Shown here piece after piece: positions 21,586 through 32,047 of a DNA stretch of 44,659 nucleotides. Each line of letters begins with the position of its first letter. The first letter of the stretch is position 1. This DNA comes from Priapulus caudatus (Eukaryota; Priapulida; Priapulimorpha; Priapulimorphida; Priapulidae), in NCBI RefSeq assembly GCF_000485595.1, contig NW_014578468.1:26653-71311 (forward strand). The letters run 5' to 3'. Both the position numbers and the translations under genes were made by a program. The notes under the pieces are model-generated. The model ran no database searches, was not told the origin of the DNA, and saw nothing but the letters and a program-made list of their open reading frames with translations.

Positions 21586-22372
21586 GTGGCAATATCCGGC
21601 TGAACCTGCTGAACATTTTATTCCAACCATGCCTCTGCTGTTTGTTGCAATGCAGGCATGCACAAATGTCCAGTACTGTGAGCGGAAATTTCAAGTGGCA
21701 TATTTGGCTAAATATGCAGCAGGCATAGACGAAAAGCCAGAGGTTAGTTTTACTTTTTCACGTGTTGACCCTAGGATTATTGATGCTGAAGTTCACAACC
21801 TGGTAAATGCCAAAATTTCTGGCCAGGCCATTGCCCATCGAAAAAATCGTTCCTCCACACTTGCCCGCCAGATTGCTCTTACTGAAATGATTTGGTTCAG
21901 TGCTGGCCTCCCATACGTTTGCTATCCGACTGATATTACTTCAGTTTCCAATATGCCTCAAGAGTACCGTGCTTCCATTTACAAACAAGCTGGTCATGTT
22001 ACAAGAGTAGAAGGTGGCGGAGGCCTCTTGCATCCAGTAGAAGCTCGGCGTCATTTACCACCTTGGCGACATTTCACTGCAACCCAAGAACTCACTATGC
22101 TGGATTATGCCAGGGGCACATACTGTTTGGATGCAACAACAGGTTTCTCACTTAGGCCACCTGAGCTAGTAATTTTCAATAATCTGGAGCAGTATGCCAA
22201 ATGGTTCAGCTTTCAACGAAGGTACACTGAATATGCTGCTGAGAATGATCTCGCCTCCAGTCTCTGGATTGATGGTGCTTGTCGTCATGTTCGTTTGCGC
22301 AGGGCTTATGTTTCTTCAGCATGTCACTATATCCATGCCATGCAGCATGATCGTCAATGGGGATTTCAAGCT
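21554..22372 (+). pseudogene. Helitron Rep C-terminal part with Y2 catalytic motif
   Basis: This frame carries the Helitron hallmark 'QACTNVQYCERKFQVAYLAKYAAG'-type segment. The tyrosines of the Y-x2-K-Y motif are at 21701-21703 and 21713-21715, both intact. In Helitrons these paired tyrosines attack DNA during strand transfer. A frameshift of one base (about 21555-21583) separates it from the HUH part. Near 22350 homology appears to jump to the +1 frame, where NGDFKLEICTIVY reads well, and back near 22398. The TGA (22373) and TAG (22397) in the main frame thus reflect a pair of compensating indels. Confidence 0.75.
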
Positions 22373-22399
22373 TGAGATTTGCACAATAGTCTATTTGCT

Positions 22400-24400
22400 T
22401 AGGTTGAGGTTGAACACAACAACCACCAGGTAGGCAATGATTATTCCGACTTCTACTTGCGCTTTGTGGATGCTGGGAAAACGAGGTTGAATATTGTTGT
22501 ATTCACACAGGTCACCCCTACACAGTTTCCACGCTTCCTTATTCATTTGATGTTGTCAACAGGACGCTTCATCACAGAACTGGACTTATACAGTGCGCCC
22601 TCAATGCTCCATGCCTTCCGCATGTGTGGTTTGCTTGCCAATCATGATCCAACCGAAGATGATGTCAAATCTGTTGCAAGAAAATATGTACAAGGGCAGT
22701 TGCAGTGGTTAGCGATAGGCACACGGCGCTTCTCAAGGCTTCTCCTTTTTCTAATAGAAGGACCTCAGCGATTCCTGCTTCACAGGGAAATTGCATACGA
22801 TTCTCTCCCATTATGGCTTGAGCGTGCTATGGTACAAAATGCGAGTGAAGAAGTCTTGCACCTGCAAAATTCAAGGCGAGCTCTGGCAGTGGACACCCTG
22901 TTCCATGAGTTGAACCAGTTAATACCTGACTTTCCGAACCCCGACGAACTCAAAATTCAGCAGATCGTACCTTTCATTCCTCATCTTGCTCCAACAGAAC
23001 ACCAGTCTCTCAACTCAATTGCTGAGCAAACCAAAGCACTACAAGACTGTTGCAGGGCCATAGATGAGTTGTTCCTGCCAGAAACGACATTTGCGCATTC
23101 CCCTTTATTGGTTGGGCTACCTGGCTCAGGCAAAACCCACATTCTACTTCTCGCTCAATCCTATGCGCTTTCACGAGGGCTCAATGCCCAGTTAGTTGCC
23201 ATGACGTCTGAGCGTGCTACAAGATTAGGCGGGGAGCACATTCATTTGCTCTTTAGTATGCCAGTCATGGAGAACAAAAACTATACAGTCACCACCTTAG
23301 CAGAGAACACCCTTTTCAAGCTTGTCCATTCTCCTGTTCGAATGGCAGCATTACAACGAATCGACGTTCTAATTATTGAAGAAATCGGTCTGGTGCCAGC
23401 AGAAACTTTTGCAGTTCTTGACATTGTTTTGCGCCACATTCGAGACAATCAGGTGCCAATGGGTGGTGTTCTCATCCTAGCTTCTGGTGATCCTCGCCAA
23501 CTATCTCCTGTGTCAGGAACGCCGATCTGGTGCAGTTACCATTTAATTGCCACATTTCGGGTGACTGCATTGAAGCACTATGTACGTGCACGACAGGATC
23601 AAAACTTGCAAATCTTTTTGGAGCATCTTCGCAGGGGAACTGTAACCAATGCAGAAATTGAAGAATTTGAACGCATACTTAGAGAGCATTGTTTCCCCAC
23701 AAATTGTGTTAGTTCCTAGGACCAGGTTCCTCCTCATGTTTTTCGAGTATTCGGGACACGCCAGGCAAGCAAACAAATTGTTCAGGAGTTCTTTGAAATG
23801 AAAATTCATGATCCCACAATTCAATGCACTACTGTCTTGGCAACAGATGAGGTCGAATGTGCTGGTGGTCAGATTGCCCGTGCTAATGCCAAAGCAACAT
23901 GGCAGCTAAACTCGAAGTGTCACGTGCCAGAGTCTTTGGTTGTTTTTGTTGGAGCAGTAATGCGTTTGACATTTAATAACACTCACCCAACTGCTACCTT
24001 ACCACGCTTCTCACAAGGTCAGTTATGTGTTGTTCTGTCTGTGAACACAGATCCAGTTCCCCATATCACAGTTAAACTAGTACCCCCAGGAGTGCGCAAC
24101 TTCAACGTAGACCACCTTCCTGCAGAAGAGTTTCGTTTGAAAGTACGGTCGAGCCTTCCCATGATATTGCCAGGTACTCCAACAAAAGCATGGCGCAAGC
24201 AGTTTCCACTAACTTACTTTGTGTGTAGTACTGTTCACAAAGCAATAGGGGAAACACTCACGCACATTGCTACGCAAATTAGCCTCCAGCACAGACAGTA
24301 TCGACTTTGGGAACGAGAACAGTTGCTCGTCTTGCTTAGTCGGGTGCCATCATTAAATGACATCACATTTGTCACAACAGACATTGAGAAACACCATTGC
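22400..24400 (+). pseudogene. Helitron Pif1-like SF1B helicase domain
   Basis: Walker A is GLPGSGKT at 23114-23137. The Walker B-like 'VLIIEEIGLV' is near 23370, where Pif1 proteins have DE-x-S/G. Motif III is 'LILASGDPRQLSPV' near 23470-23510. Motifs V/VI are near 24220-24345 (STVHKAIGETL ... LWEREQLLVLLSRV). Helicases of this class unwind DNA 5' to 3'. A single in-frame TAG at 23717-23719 splits the domain, and the frame is open on both sides. Homology then passes to another frame at about 24380-24405, leading into the GIY-YIG region. Confidence 0.8.
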
Positions 24401-24971
24401 TGCTATCATAAAACTGTTGACACAACCATCTCAGTGGGCTACTCATATTGACAGAGTTCTGCAAGTATTAGATTGTCATTATCCTGGTCCACGGATTTTG
24501 CACCATGAACTCAATCTCTTTCCTGGTATGCTTCAACTTATACCAGATGTCAACTTGGGTTTTGTGTACCTCATTGTCAGCAGTAAAGAATGTCGTTTTG
24601 CATATGTTGGAGAAACTGGCTGCATTCGTCGTAGATTGCAAGAACATAACAGCGGTAGAGGATCTCATTTCACTGACAACCCTCTTTTGCGACCGTGGAT
24701 GCTAATGGTCTTAGTTTCTGGTTTTCCGCACACTGCTGGCTATGCTGCAAACATAACTGCTCGCAAGGCTTTTGAGGCCCGATGGCACTATCGCAATGCA
24801 AGGTTGCCCACGGCTGATGTTCGTGATATTCTGGCTAATGGCCAAGAGGTTTTTGCAACCGCAATTCTCTGCGGTACGCGTTGTGGAAAATCAACAGCAT
24901 GCTTATTTAGCCACTTGCTGCATGCAAGTCGCACTGCAACAATCCATACATTACTCTTCATAAGGGAATAA
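24401..24971 (+). pseudogene. C-terminal GIY-YIG nuclease domain of the Helitron-like protein
   Basis: After a helicase-tail segment (WATHIDRVLQVL) the frame has the GIY-YIG signature. GFVYLIV at 24558-24578 stands in the GIY position. AYVGET follows, with YVG (the YIG position) at 24603-24611. Then come Arg/His residues in 'CIRRRLQEHNSG' and a candidate metal-binding Glu in 'KAFEARWH' (24774-24776). The domain spans about 24550-24830 and ends in a ~45-residue tail. GIY-YIG nucleases cut one DNA strand with a single metal ion. The classical catalytic positions look intact here although Rep is damaged. The frame joins the helicase after a one-base shift, so the fusion is inferred from position, orientation and lack of any gap. 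Confidence 0.75.
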
Positions 24972-25192
24972 GTGATATACTCTCTTAGCACAGACAGTAT
25001 TCATTTTGCGAACGCAAACAGTTCGTCAGTTTCCTTATCGGGTGACATGATGAAATGCCATCACTTTGCTCACACCATTGCTCGTTTCATCAATCTGTGA
25101 CAGAGTTCTGCGAGTATTCGATTTCTATTGTTGCGTGCCATGTACAGTGTGTATATTTGTTGCCATAGGTTTAGATGATAAAGTCTGGTATT
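24972..25192. other. non-coding 3' flank of the Helitron-like gene
   Basis: AT-rich, no coding signal. A partial echo of the helicase region (CACAGACAGTATTC..., GACAGAGTTCTGCGAGTATT) at about 24990-25115 repeats words from 24294-24468. This suggests a degenerate internal duplication of the coding end. Confidence 0.45.
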
Positions 25193-27260
25193 CTTACAAT
25201 GTTATGTGCAACTTCCCCTGCAATGGTGAGTTGCAGTAGGTGTACAATGTATATTTTTTCACCTAGGTGCAATTAATGTTACTCCCATGTGCTTATAATC
25301 CATTTCAACTGTTGTGTTCACTTTGCGAATAACTTTTTAATACCGTTTTTGTCCTTGTTTTAGTGGGGTTCTTGTATAGTAGTGCAATGATGTCATTGCA
25401 ACGCCCGTATTGTGTGATATGCGCACAGTGATAAGGTTCCGATGAAGATACTACAGTACATTATATTTCTTCCTGCGAACTATTTGGCAATATGCATTTA
25501 GGCTTTCGCCTTTCAATACATATGTATTCATGCATTCCAATGATGCACATAATAATGCCCATATGCGGCTGTTAAACCCAAAATCTCACCACCCCCTCCA
25601 TCCCCCCACCTCACTGTAGGTGATACTGCATGGATAAGTCAATCTAATAACCTTGAGTCATCTACTTTGGATCCTATAGCTTCAGTTCCTCTATATGTGT
25701 GCAGCAAGTTCTGTGTTCAAACATAAACTTCGGCTAAACTCTGTATATTTCTTCGCATACAACTAACATCATTCGGTTCGACATGAATTCATTCAAGTTC
25801 TGTTCTTAACATGTCATGTGCTCCTTTACCTGCAATGGTGACTTGCAGTAGGTGTACAATTTGTATTTTTAAGCTAGGTGCAATAATAGTTACTCCCCTT
25901 AGTTTATGATTACTTCCCACAGTTCTCTTTACTTTGCCAATCATTTATAACACCATTGCATTTATACCTTTTGTATAGTAGTGCAATGATGTCATTGCAG
26001 CTTCCATATTGTGTGATATGCACACAGTGATCACGTTGAAATACAGATACTGCAGTCGATTATATTTCTTAATCTAAAGTATTGGCCAATATGGGTTTAT
26101 GTTTTTGGCTTTCAAGATATATCATGCATATATGTCTTCACAGCAATTGCTGTATCATGACAGTATGTTGTGCACAATTCATTTTGCGAAAAGTATGCCT
26201 ACGAGTTATTGATCATGCACATGTTTGGCTGTACCAAAAACAAGCGCCCCCCTCTCATTGTAGGTGATACTCGATAAGTCAGTCTAATACGCTATAGGTC
26301 GTGAAGTAATCTACTTCAGATCCTATAGCTTCAGTTCGATTATGTGTGTGCTGCAAGTTGTGTGTGCAAATGTGAACTTTGTCTAAACTCTGCATATTTA
26401 TTCGCATAGAAATGATATTGTTTTCTGGGCGTTTTATTTGTCATGGCGTTATTGAAGTGGTATTCTTAAAATGTCATCGGCTCCTTTACCTGAAATGGTG
26501 CCTTGTAGTAGGTCTACAATGTTTAGTTTTAGGCTACGTGCAAGAAAAGTTACTCCCATTTGTTTATGATCACTTGCCACCATTGTGTTTACTTGGGCAA
26601 TCTTTTGTAAGACCATTTCAGTACTCATTTCATTGCGCGTTTTGTATAGTAGTACAATGATGTCAGTGGAGCGTCCATATTGTGCGATATGCACACAGTG
26701 ATAACGTTCCACTGAAAATACTGCAGTCCATTATAATCTTTCTTCATCTAAACTATTTGCCAATATGGCTTTATGCTTTGGCCTTTCAATACATAACATA
26801 TGTATTCACAGCAATTGTTCTATCATCATAGTATGTTCTTCAAAATTCATTTTGGGAAACCTAGGCCTATGAGTTCTTGATCATGCACATATTTGGCTGT
26901 ACAACACCAATGACCCGCCCCTATGTTATTGTAGGTGATACTGCATAAGTCAGTTTAATAAGCTATAGGTAGTTGAGTCATGTACTTCAGGTCCTATAGG
27001 TTGAGTTCGATGATATGTGTGCTGCACGTTGTCTGTGCAAATGTTGACTTGGTCTAAACTCTGTGTATTTATTTGCATACAAATTACATGCTTTGGTTTG
27101 TCGTGGCTTTATTCAAGTTGCATTCTTAAAATGACATGTGCCCCTTTACTTTCAATGGTCACCTCCAGTAGTTGAGCTTCAGTTCCATTGTATGTGTGCT
27201 GCAACTTGTGTGGGCAAACATAAAGTTCGTCTAAACTCTGTATATTTTTGCATAAAAATG
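25193..27260 (+). repeat. tandem repeat, ~612-660 bp unit, about 3.2 copies
   Basis: A landmark word (CTTAAAATGxCATGTGCTCCTTTACCT type) recurs at 25193, 25805, 26465 and 27125, giving periods of 612, 660 and 660 bp. Each full unit carries TTGTATAGTAGTGCAATGATGTCA with a small palindrome (TGCAATGA-TG-TCATTGCA in units 1 and 2) and a CTGCAGT or CTACAGT word after it. Units are diverged, perhaps 75-85% alike by eye. No open frame is preserved. The array begins about 220 bp after the stop of the Helitron-like gene. Confidence 0.8.
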
Positions 27261-27559
27261 ACATCGACATTTATTCACCTTGATTGTCGTTTAATGTTAT
27301 ACTTTTCCACTTGTTGTATGCTACAGGTGCCATATTCGTATAGATAAATCCACATATATATGTTACCATGTCATTGAATAAAGTCCTTTTCATTCATGAA
27401 ATATATTGTATTCTTCATGTTTTATTACAGGACATTTGCAGTACATGTAGCAGATTTGCAAGTTTCATAGATCGTCTCATTTCTCACTTCTCACACGTAC
27501 TTCTCACTTCTTCATTCATATCACATGAACTGTTACAATTTCGTGACACTTTCAAGATA
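27261..27559. other. non-coding between tandem array and retrotransposon
   Basis: AT-rich with an AATAAA at about 27376 that could act as a polyadenylation signal for transcripts of the element upstream. Nothing else is recognised. Confidence 0.35.
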
Positions 27560-27564
27560 AACCA

Positions 27565-27771
27565 TGTTGCGTTATAGAAACGTATAAGATTGTGAGTAAC
27601 TTAGGAGCTGTTTATTCACACGTCAGCGTGGCTTGCTTACATGATGGAAAGAGCGCGACTGCCACACGTGCAGCGCTTACATACGGCAGTTCGGTAGCAG
27701 GACCCACCGTCACTAGCTATATGTTAACACTTGAACACGCGTTAACCAATGGTGTAATCACTAACACAACA
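27565..27771 (-). repeat. 3' LTR of the Gypsy element
   Basis: 207 bp, TG...CA ends. It differs from the other LTR at about five positions (for example ACATACGG versus ATATACGG near 27690). The adjoining polypurine tract confirms that this is the 3' LTR of a minus-strand element. Confidence 0.9.
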
Positions 27772-27784
27772 TCTCCCTTTTTGG
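27772..27784 (-). promoter_or_regulatory. polypurine tract
   Basis: On the minus strand CCAAAAAGGGAGA directly abuts the TG of the 3' LTR. This is where plus-strand DNA synthesis would be primed during reverse transcription. Confidence 0.8.
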
Positions 27785-27886
27785 AGCTCTGAGAGAGCTT
27801 AAATGAAATGACTGCTCATTAAGTTCTCAGTTAGAAAAAAACACATATATAACTTGACTGAACACATAATTCATATCAAACGTAAC

Positions 27887-28120
27887 CTAAACAAAGTGCT
27901 TGTATTTTGACGGGAATCTCACGACCCGACCGCTCCTGGTGGTCCGCGGATGCTGCCGCTTTACGTCGGAGTGACGTTCTGGCGGATCTGGTAACCCCTG
28001 TCCGGGTGACGGAGGAGCAACTGTCTCTAACACCGGCGAGGGAAGAGTTAGAGCTACCCTCGGTGACTCAGGTGACGGAGGATCTAGCATCACTGGCGTC
28101 GAGGTACCAGGTGTTACCGG
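27887..28120 (-). pseudogene. Gypsy pol C-terminal tail
   Basis: The minus-strand frame ends 'TRSGRVVRFPSKYKHFV', a typical C-terminus of Mag-like integrases, after a Pro/Ser-rich linker. It is out of frame with the preceding integrase segment, so a small indel separates them. Confidence 0.65.
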
Positions 28121-28121
28121 G

Positions 28122-28616
28122 CTAATCTTGTTGAGCTGTTCCTCGTAAGTGCCTGGGAAGTTGGGGTTGTGACCACATTGGAACGGGAATGCCCACCAGT
28201 TCCTGACACCACACCGGACTCCTGTCTGTCAGGCACCCAGACTTCGTCTGTTGACTGGAGACTTGGCAGTTCTTTTGCTCTTCTACGAAGATCGAAGTTG
28301 CGTTTCGTTTTCTCCCTGTATGCTTCCTCTCTCTCTCTCTAATCTGGCTTGTGTTTGGCGGTTGTACAGACAACCCTTTTTGCACAACCGGGATCCTAGT
28401 TCGCAACGACCTAGCCATGCAAAGTTCTGCAGGGCTATATCCGTTCAAGAGAGGCGCATTCCTATAATTGAGCATTGCGATGTATGGATCACCAGCAACG
28501 GATAAGAGTCTTTTTACAGTTTGCACTGCTCGCTCTGCCTCACCGTTGCCTGATGGATGCCCTGGGCTGCTAGTGATGTGAGCAAACCCAAACTCATGGC
28601 TGAACTGCTCACACTC
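28122..28616 (-). pseudogene. Gypsy integrase, C-terminal half of the catalytic core and beyond
   Basis: Same frame as the main pol frame, past an in-frame TAG (28617-28619). It carries the 'GHPSGNGEAERAVQTVKR' block with the catalytic Glu of the D,D(35)E triad. A further frame change near 28300 is likely, since NFDLRRRAKELPSL reads better in the neighbouring frame. Confidence 0.75.
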
Positions 28617-31600
28617 CTATGAAGCGTACTGCGGACCGTTATCTGAGATGACAGTCTCTGCAATACCGTGCCGGGCGAAGATTGACTTCATGTGGTTGAT
28701 CACGGCCCGAGACGACGTTGACTCCAGCCGAGATACTTCGATGTATCGCGAGTAGTAGTCTACCACCAGTAGATACTTACTCTTCTTTAGTTCAAACAAA
28801 TCCGTGGCAACTTTTTGCCATGGCCGATCTGGCATTGCTGAGGGAATGAGTGGTTCAACTCTGCTATTGGCAGATTGGTTGCATTCCCTGCAGCGTTCCA
28901 CAAGATCTGCCAGATCTCTGCTTACACCAGGCCACCATACAGCTCGCTTCGCTAGTTCGCGGCACTTCACTATACCCTGATGTCCTTCGTGCAGCTTCTC
29001 TAAGATGTCAGATCTTAGACTGCGAGGGATGACGATCCTAGTGCCACACAGGAGATTATCCACGACAGTCAGCTCCATCCTATGGGGCCAATACTGTTTC
29101 GCGAGCCCTTTCAGACAGTTTCTATCAGGCCATCCTTCCTCCACATACTGGATCACCTCGCGACATACGTCATCCTCCTGTTGGTGGTCACGGATGTTTT
29201 CTAAGCGTTTATCTGTTGCAGGAATTGATTCGGTAATCATCCGCACAAACGCATCTGTTTCCTGTTCCAACGTACCATCGCTCTGTGTTGGCGGATAGGC
29301 CGGCGCACGGGAAAGCGCATCAGCAGTGTATAGCTCCTTACCAGGCACATGAACGATGTCGTAGCTATACCGCATCAACCGCATGCGGAACCTTTGGATC
29401 CTCGGCGGCAATTGTTCCATATCCTTCGAGCTCAACAGGGAAATAAGCGGCTTATGGTCAGTCTCGACCAGAAACTTGATCCCGATGAGGTATTCCCTGA
29501 ATTTCTCACATGCCCAGACGATGGCCAATGCCTCCTTGTCAATTTGCGCATACCGCTGTTCGGTTGGAGACAGAGATCGTGATGCATATGCCACTGGTCG
29601 CCACTCCCTACCATCTCTCTGTGTGATGACGGAACCGAGGCCATATAGTGAGGCATCACTGGTGACCTTGGTCTCGCGAGAAGGATCATACAATGCTAAA
29701 CATGAAGCATCTGACAATATACTTTTGATCTTCTCAAATGCTGTCTCCTGCAGTTTACCCCACTGCCACATGTTTGTCTTGCTGAGAAGATCTCGCATAG
29801 GCTTGGTCAACTCAGCTAAGTCAAGGGTGAACTTCCCCATCTGATTCACCATGCCCAAAAATCTCCTGAGTTCGCTGACATTGGTTGGCACCGGCATGTC
29901 CCTGACAGCACCAACCTTTCCAGGATCAGCTGTGATGCCATCTGCAGACACGATTTGACCCAAACACTTGATGGAGCTCTGGCTAAAGACACACTTGTCT
30001 CGGTTCAAAGTGATTCCGGCGTTCTCTAGGCGAGTAAGAGCCCTAGTCAAGTTCGCATCATGTTCTGCTTGGTTACGACCAAAAACTATGACGTCATCCA
30101 TTAGTGAAACTGCCCCCGGAGTACCATCTAGAATCTGCGCTATTCGCTTCGAGAAGTGTTCCGGAGCGCTGGAGATCCCGAAGGGAAGACGGTTGAAACA
30201 GAAACGACCAAATGGAGTGATGAACGTCGTCAGCTTCCTTGACTTCTCTGATAAAGGAATCTGATGAAACCCTGCTTTAGCATCTACCTTAGAGAATACT
30301 TTCGCATTGGCCAGCTGCCCGAGTACATAATCGACTGGCGGTAACATATGTCTTTCACGCTGGACTGCCACGTTGAGCTTAGTCAGATCCACACACAGGC
30401 GAACGTCTCCTGATGGCTTCGGCACAACAACTATAGGAGCACACCAGTCCGTCGGCTCTTCCACCGACGAAATAACTCCTATCGCCTGCAGTCGGCTGAG
30501 CTCTTCTTTCACCCTGGGAAGAAGAGGGAGCGGAATCCTTCGTGGCGCACTGATAGCGTACGGACGTACGTCTTCTCGCAGCTTTATCTCGTATGGAGTC
30601 TCCAGCTTCCCGAGTCCGGTAAACAAACTTGGAAACTTCTTTTCGACTGAGCCAACAACAGAGACGATTCCAAGTTCATGGGAAGCTTTGCCGCTCAACA
30701 GATTCGAGGCTTTCTCGAAGATGTAGACTTCCTCTACACACGACTTTTCTTTGAACTTCATCTCAGCACGGAAACAACCATAGGTATGGATAGGCTTATG
30801 ATCAGCCCCACGGATTACTCTAGAGGATGACTCCAGCCTGGTCCCCGGAAACTCACGGTCGAACACTTGTCGCGACATTACAGACACATCGGCCCCTGTG
30901 TCCACCCGAAACTTCACCTCCTTATCACAGACCGTGATAGGAAATGTCCACTGTGGGCTGCGACCTGACTGGTTGCCCACTTTTACTTCTCCTAGGAAGA
31001 CATCTGACGAAGCGTATGAACGAGACTGTGTAGTTACTTCATTTACTGTCTTGGCCTTCCGACATACCTTCTCAAAATGCCCTTTTAGTTGGCATCGCCG
31101 GCAGTTCACATTTTTGGCAGGGCACAGAGAGCGATTATGAGCATAGTTTCCACACCACGGACACCTCTTCGACTCGCCTCGTACCTTCTGACCATACTGT
31201 GACGTCGAACGTGCAGACTTCTTGTCATATCGACCTTTGGCATGTACGGCTAAAGCTTCAGCACCGACTACCGTAGTTGACGTCAACTCTCTTACCTGGT
31301 TCTTTACCTGGGCTGACTGACGAGCCAGGTCTGTTGCAAGCTTCAGGGTTAAGTTCTTATTTACTTGCATACGCTCAGAGAGATGCTTGTCTCGGATGCC
31401 AACAACGATTCTGTCCCTAATTAGCTCTTCCTTTAGAGTGCCGTATTCACAATGCTCGGCGAGTGTGTGTAGAGCAGTAATGAAGGAATCAATTGGTTCA
31501 TCCAAACCTTGCACTCTCCCGTTGAATTTAGCTCTTTCAAAGATTGTGTTATGGCGGACAATGAAGTATTCCTCGAACTTCTTCGTGTTGAGACTCATCA

Positions 31601-31619
31601 CTTGCTTCTGATACAGCAA
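28617..31619 (-). CDS. Gypsy gag-pol polyprotein (main open frame, 1000 residues)
   Basis: Minus-strand frame with domains in order. Gag C-terminus has two CCHC zinc knuckles (both C-x2-C-x4-H-x4-C, around residues 153-187). The aspartic protease has VDTGAD. Reverse transcriptase follows, with 'FSKVDAKAGFHQ' and an LMDD variant of the catalytic YxDD box. RNase H has 'TSDASLYGLG'. The integrase has an HHCC zinc finger (LHEGHQG...CREC) and the first two catalytic Asp residues (ATDLFEL, ISDNGPQ). The frame ends at a TAG just after 'GPQYAS', inside the integrase core. The gag N-terminus is in another frame (31549-31812). The first Met here is internal and not the true start. Confidence 0.93.
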   Translation of the reverse strand: MLYQKQVMSLNTKKFEEYFIVRHNTIFERAKFNGRVQGLDEPIDSFITALHTLAEHCEYGTLKEELIRDRIVVGIRDKHLSERMQVNKNLTLKLATDLARQSAQVKNQVRELTSTTVVGAEALAVHAKGRYDKKSARSTSQYGQKVRGESKRCPWCGNYAHNRSLCPAKNVNCRRCQLKGHFEKVCRKAKTVNEVTTQSRSYASSDVFLGEVKVGNQSGRSPQWTFPITVCDKEVKFRVDTGADVSVMSRQVFDREFPGTRLESSSRVIRGADHKPIHTYGCFRAEMKFKEKSCVEEVYIFEKASNLLSGKASHELGIVSVVGSVEKKFPSLFTGLGKLETPYEIKLREDVRPYAISAPRRIPLPLLPRVKEELSRLQAIGVISSVEEPTDWCAPIVVVPKPSGDVRLCVDLTKLNVAVQRERHMLPPVDYVLGQLANAKVFSKVDAKAGFHQIPLSEKSRKLTTFITPFGRFCFNRLPFGISSAPEHFSKRIAQILDGTPGAVSLMDDVIVFGRNQAEHDANLTRALTRLENAGITLNRDKCVFSQSSIKCLGQIVSADGITADPGKVGAVRDMPVPTNVSELRRFLGMVNQMGKFTLDLAELTKPMRDLLSKTNMWQWGKLQETAFEKIKSILSDASCLALYDPSRETKVTSDASLYGLGSVITQRDGREWRPVAYASRSLSPTEQRYAQIDKEALAIVWACEKFREYLIGIKFLVETDHKPLISLLSSKDMEQLPPRIQRFRMRLMRYSYDIVHVPGKELYTADALSRAPAYPPTQSDGTLEQETDAFVRMITESIPATDKRLENIRDHQQEDDVCREVIQYVEEGWPDRNCLKGLAKQYWPHRMELTVVDNLLCGTRIVIPRSLRSDILEKLHEGHQGIVKCRELAKRAVWWPGVSRDLADLVERCRECNQSANSRVEPLIPSAMPDRPWQKVATDLFELKKSKYLLVVDYYSRYIEVSRLESTSSRAVINHMKSIFARHGIAETVISDNGPQYAS

Positions 31620-31812
31620 ATGTAAAGGAAGAAAATATCTCGTCTGCCTTCTCTCCCATGCAATATATCAACGTGTTCACCTGGTGCTGTGGGGATTTGT
31701 CGTCTAACCCTGAGGCTACCTTGAACCGTTCAAACCGCTTTATCCACCTGGTCCATGAGTTAGGCTGTGAGAAATCGAACGGCTCTGGTGGTGACACTTG
31801 AAAATTCGCCAT
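31549..31812 (-). pseudogene. Gypsy gag N-terminus
   Basis: Begins with ATG (MANFQVSPPEPFDFSQPNSWTRWIKRFERF), the usual gag start of Mag-like elements. It is separated from the main frame by a frameshift at about 31600-31620, where the alternative frame picks up 'YQKQVMSLNTKKFEEYF'. In a related intact element gag and pol would be continuous here. I cannot rule out that this is a programmed frameshift, but the position inside gag argues for a mutation. Confidence 0.75.
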
Positions 31813-31965
31813 AACACATACAGTAGGCCTATAGTGCTCCCGACACAGACGTGTGCACGTGAATTCGTTGCACGTATGAATCCCGTTTCAGCTTGCACAG
31901 TCTTGCCTGTTTAGTGGGTCAACCCTGCCGAATTACCTCCAGATAGGAAGATAACCAACAGCTGT

Positions 31966-31980
31966 TAACGCCGCTGCCAA
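31966..31980 (-). promoter_or_regulatory. candidate primer binding site
   Basis: On the minus strand TGGCAGCGGCG follows the LTR-derived segment after a 3-base gap. PBS sequences begin TGG because tRNAs end CCA. I could not match it to a particular tRNA. Confidence 0.5.
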
Positions 31981-31982
31981 CA

Positions 31983-32047
31983 TGTTGCGTTATAGAAACG
32001 TATAAGATTGTGAGTAACTTAGGAGCTGTTTATTCACACGTCAGACA
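31983..32047 (-). repeat. truncated extra LTR copy next to the 5' LTR
   Basis: The first 62 bases equal the start of the LTR (plus orientation); then ACA, the last three LTR bases, joins directly to the full LTR at 32048. It therefore looks like a tandem two-LTR arrangement in which about 142 bp of the inner LTR was lost. It sits between the full 5' LTR and the primer binding site. Confidence 0.8.

Larger units (their letters stand above)
17935..24971 (+). mobile_element. decayed Helitron-like rolling-circle element, coding part
   Basis: One long coding region, broken by several stops and at least four frame changes, reads in order: Cys-rich N-terminus, long uncharacterised region, Rep (HUH) nuclease, Y2 tyrosine motif, Pif1-type helicase, GIY-YIG nuclease. 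Rep fused to a Pif1-like helicase is diagnostic of Helitrons, which move by a rolling-circle-like process. Exact termini are not set: I could not identify a 5'-TC end or a 3' hairpin-CTRR end. The repeat arrays at 16055-17763 and 25193-27260 may be its flanks. Individual parts are listed below. Confidence 0.8.

Noticed and set aside
25193-27260. Regular repeats as a CRISPR array
   Set aside because: Units of ~660 bp, no short repeats with unique spacers, eukaryotic setting.
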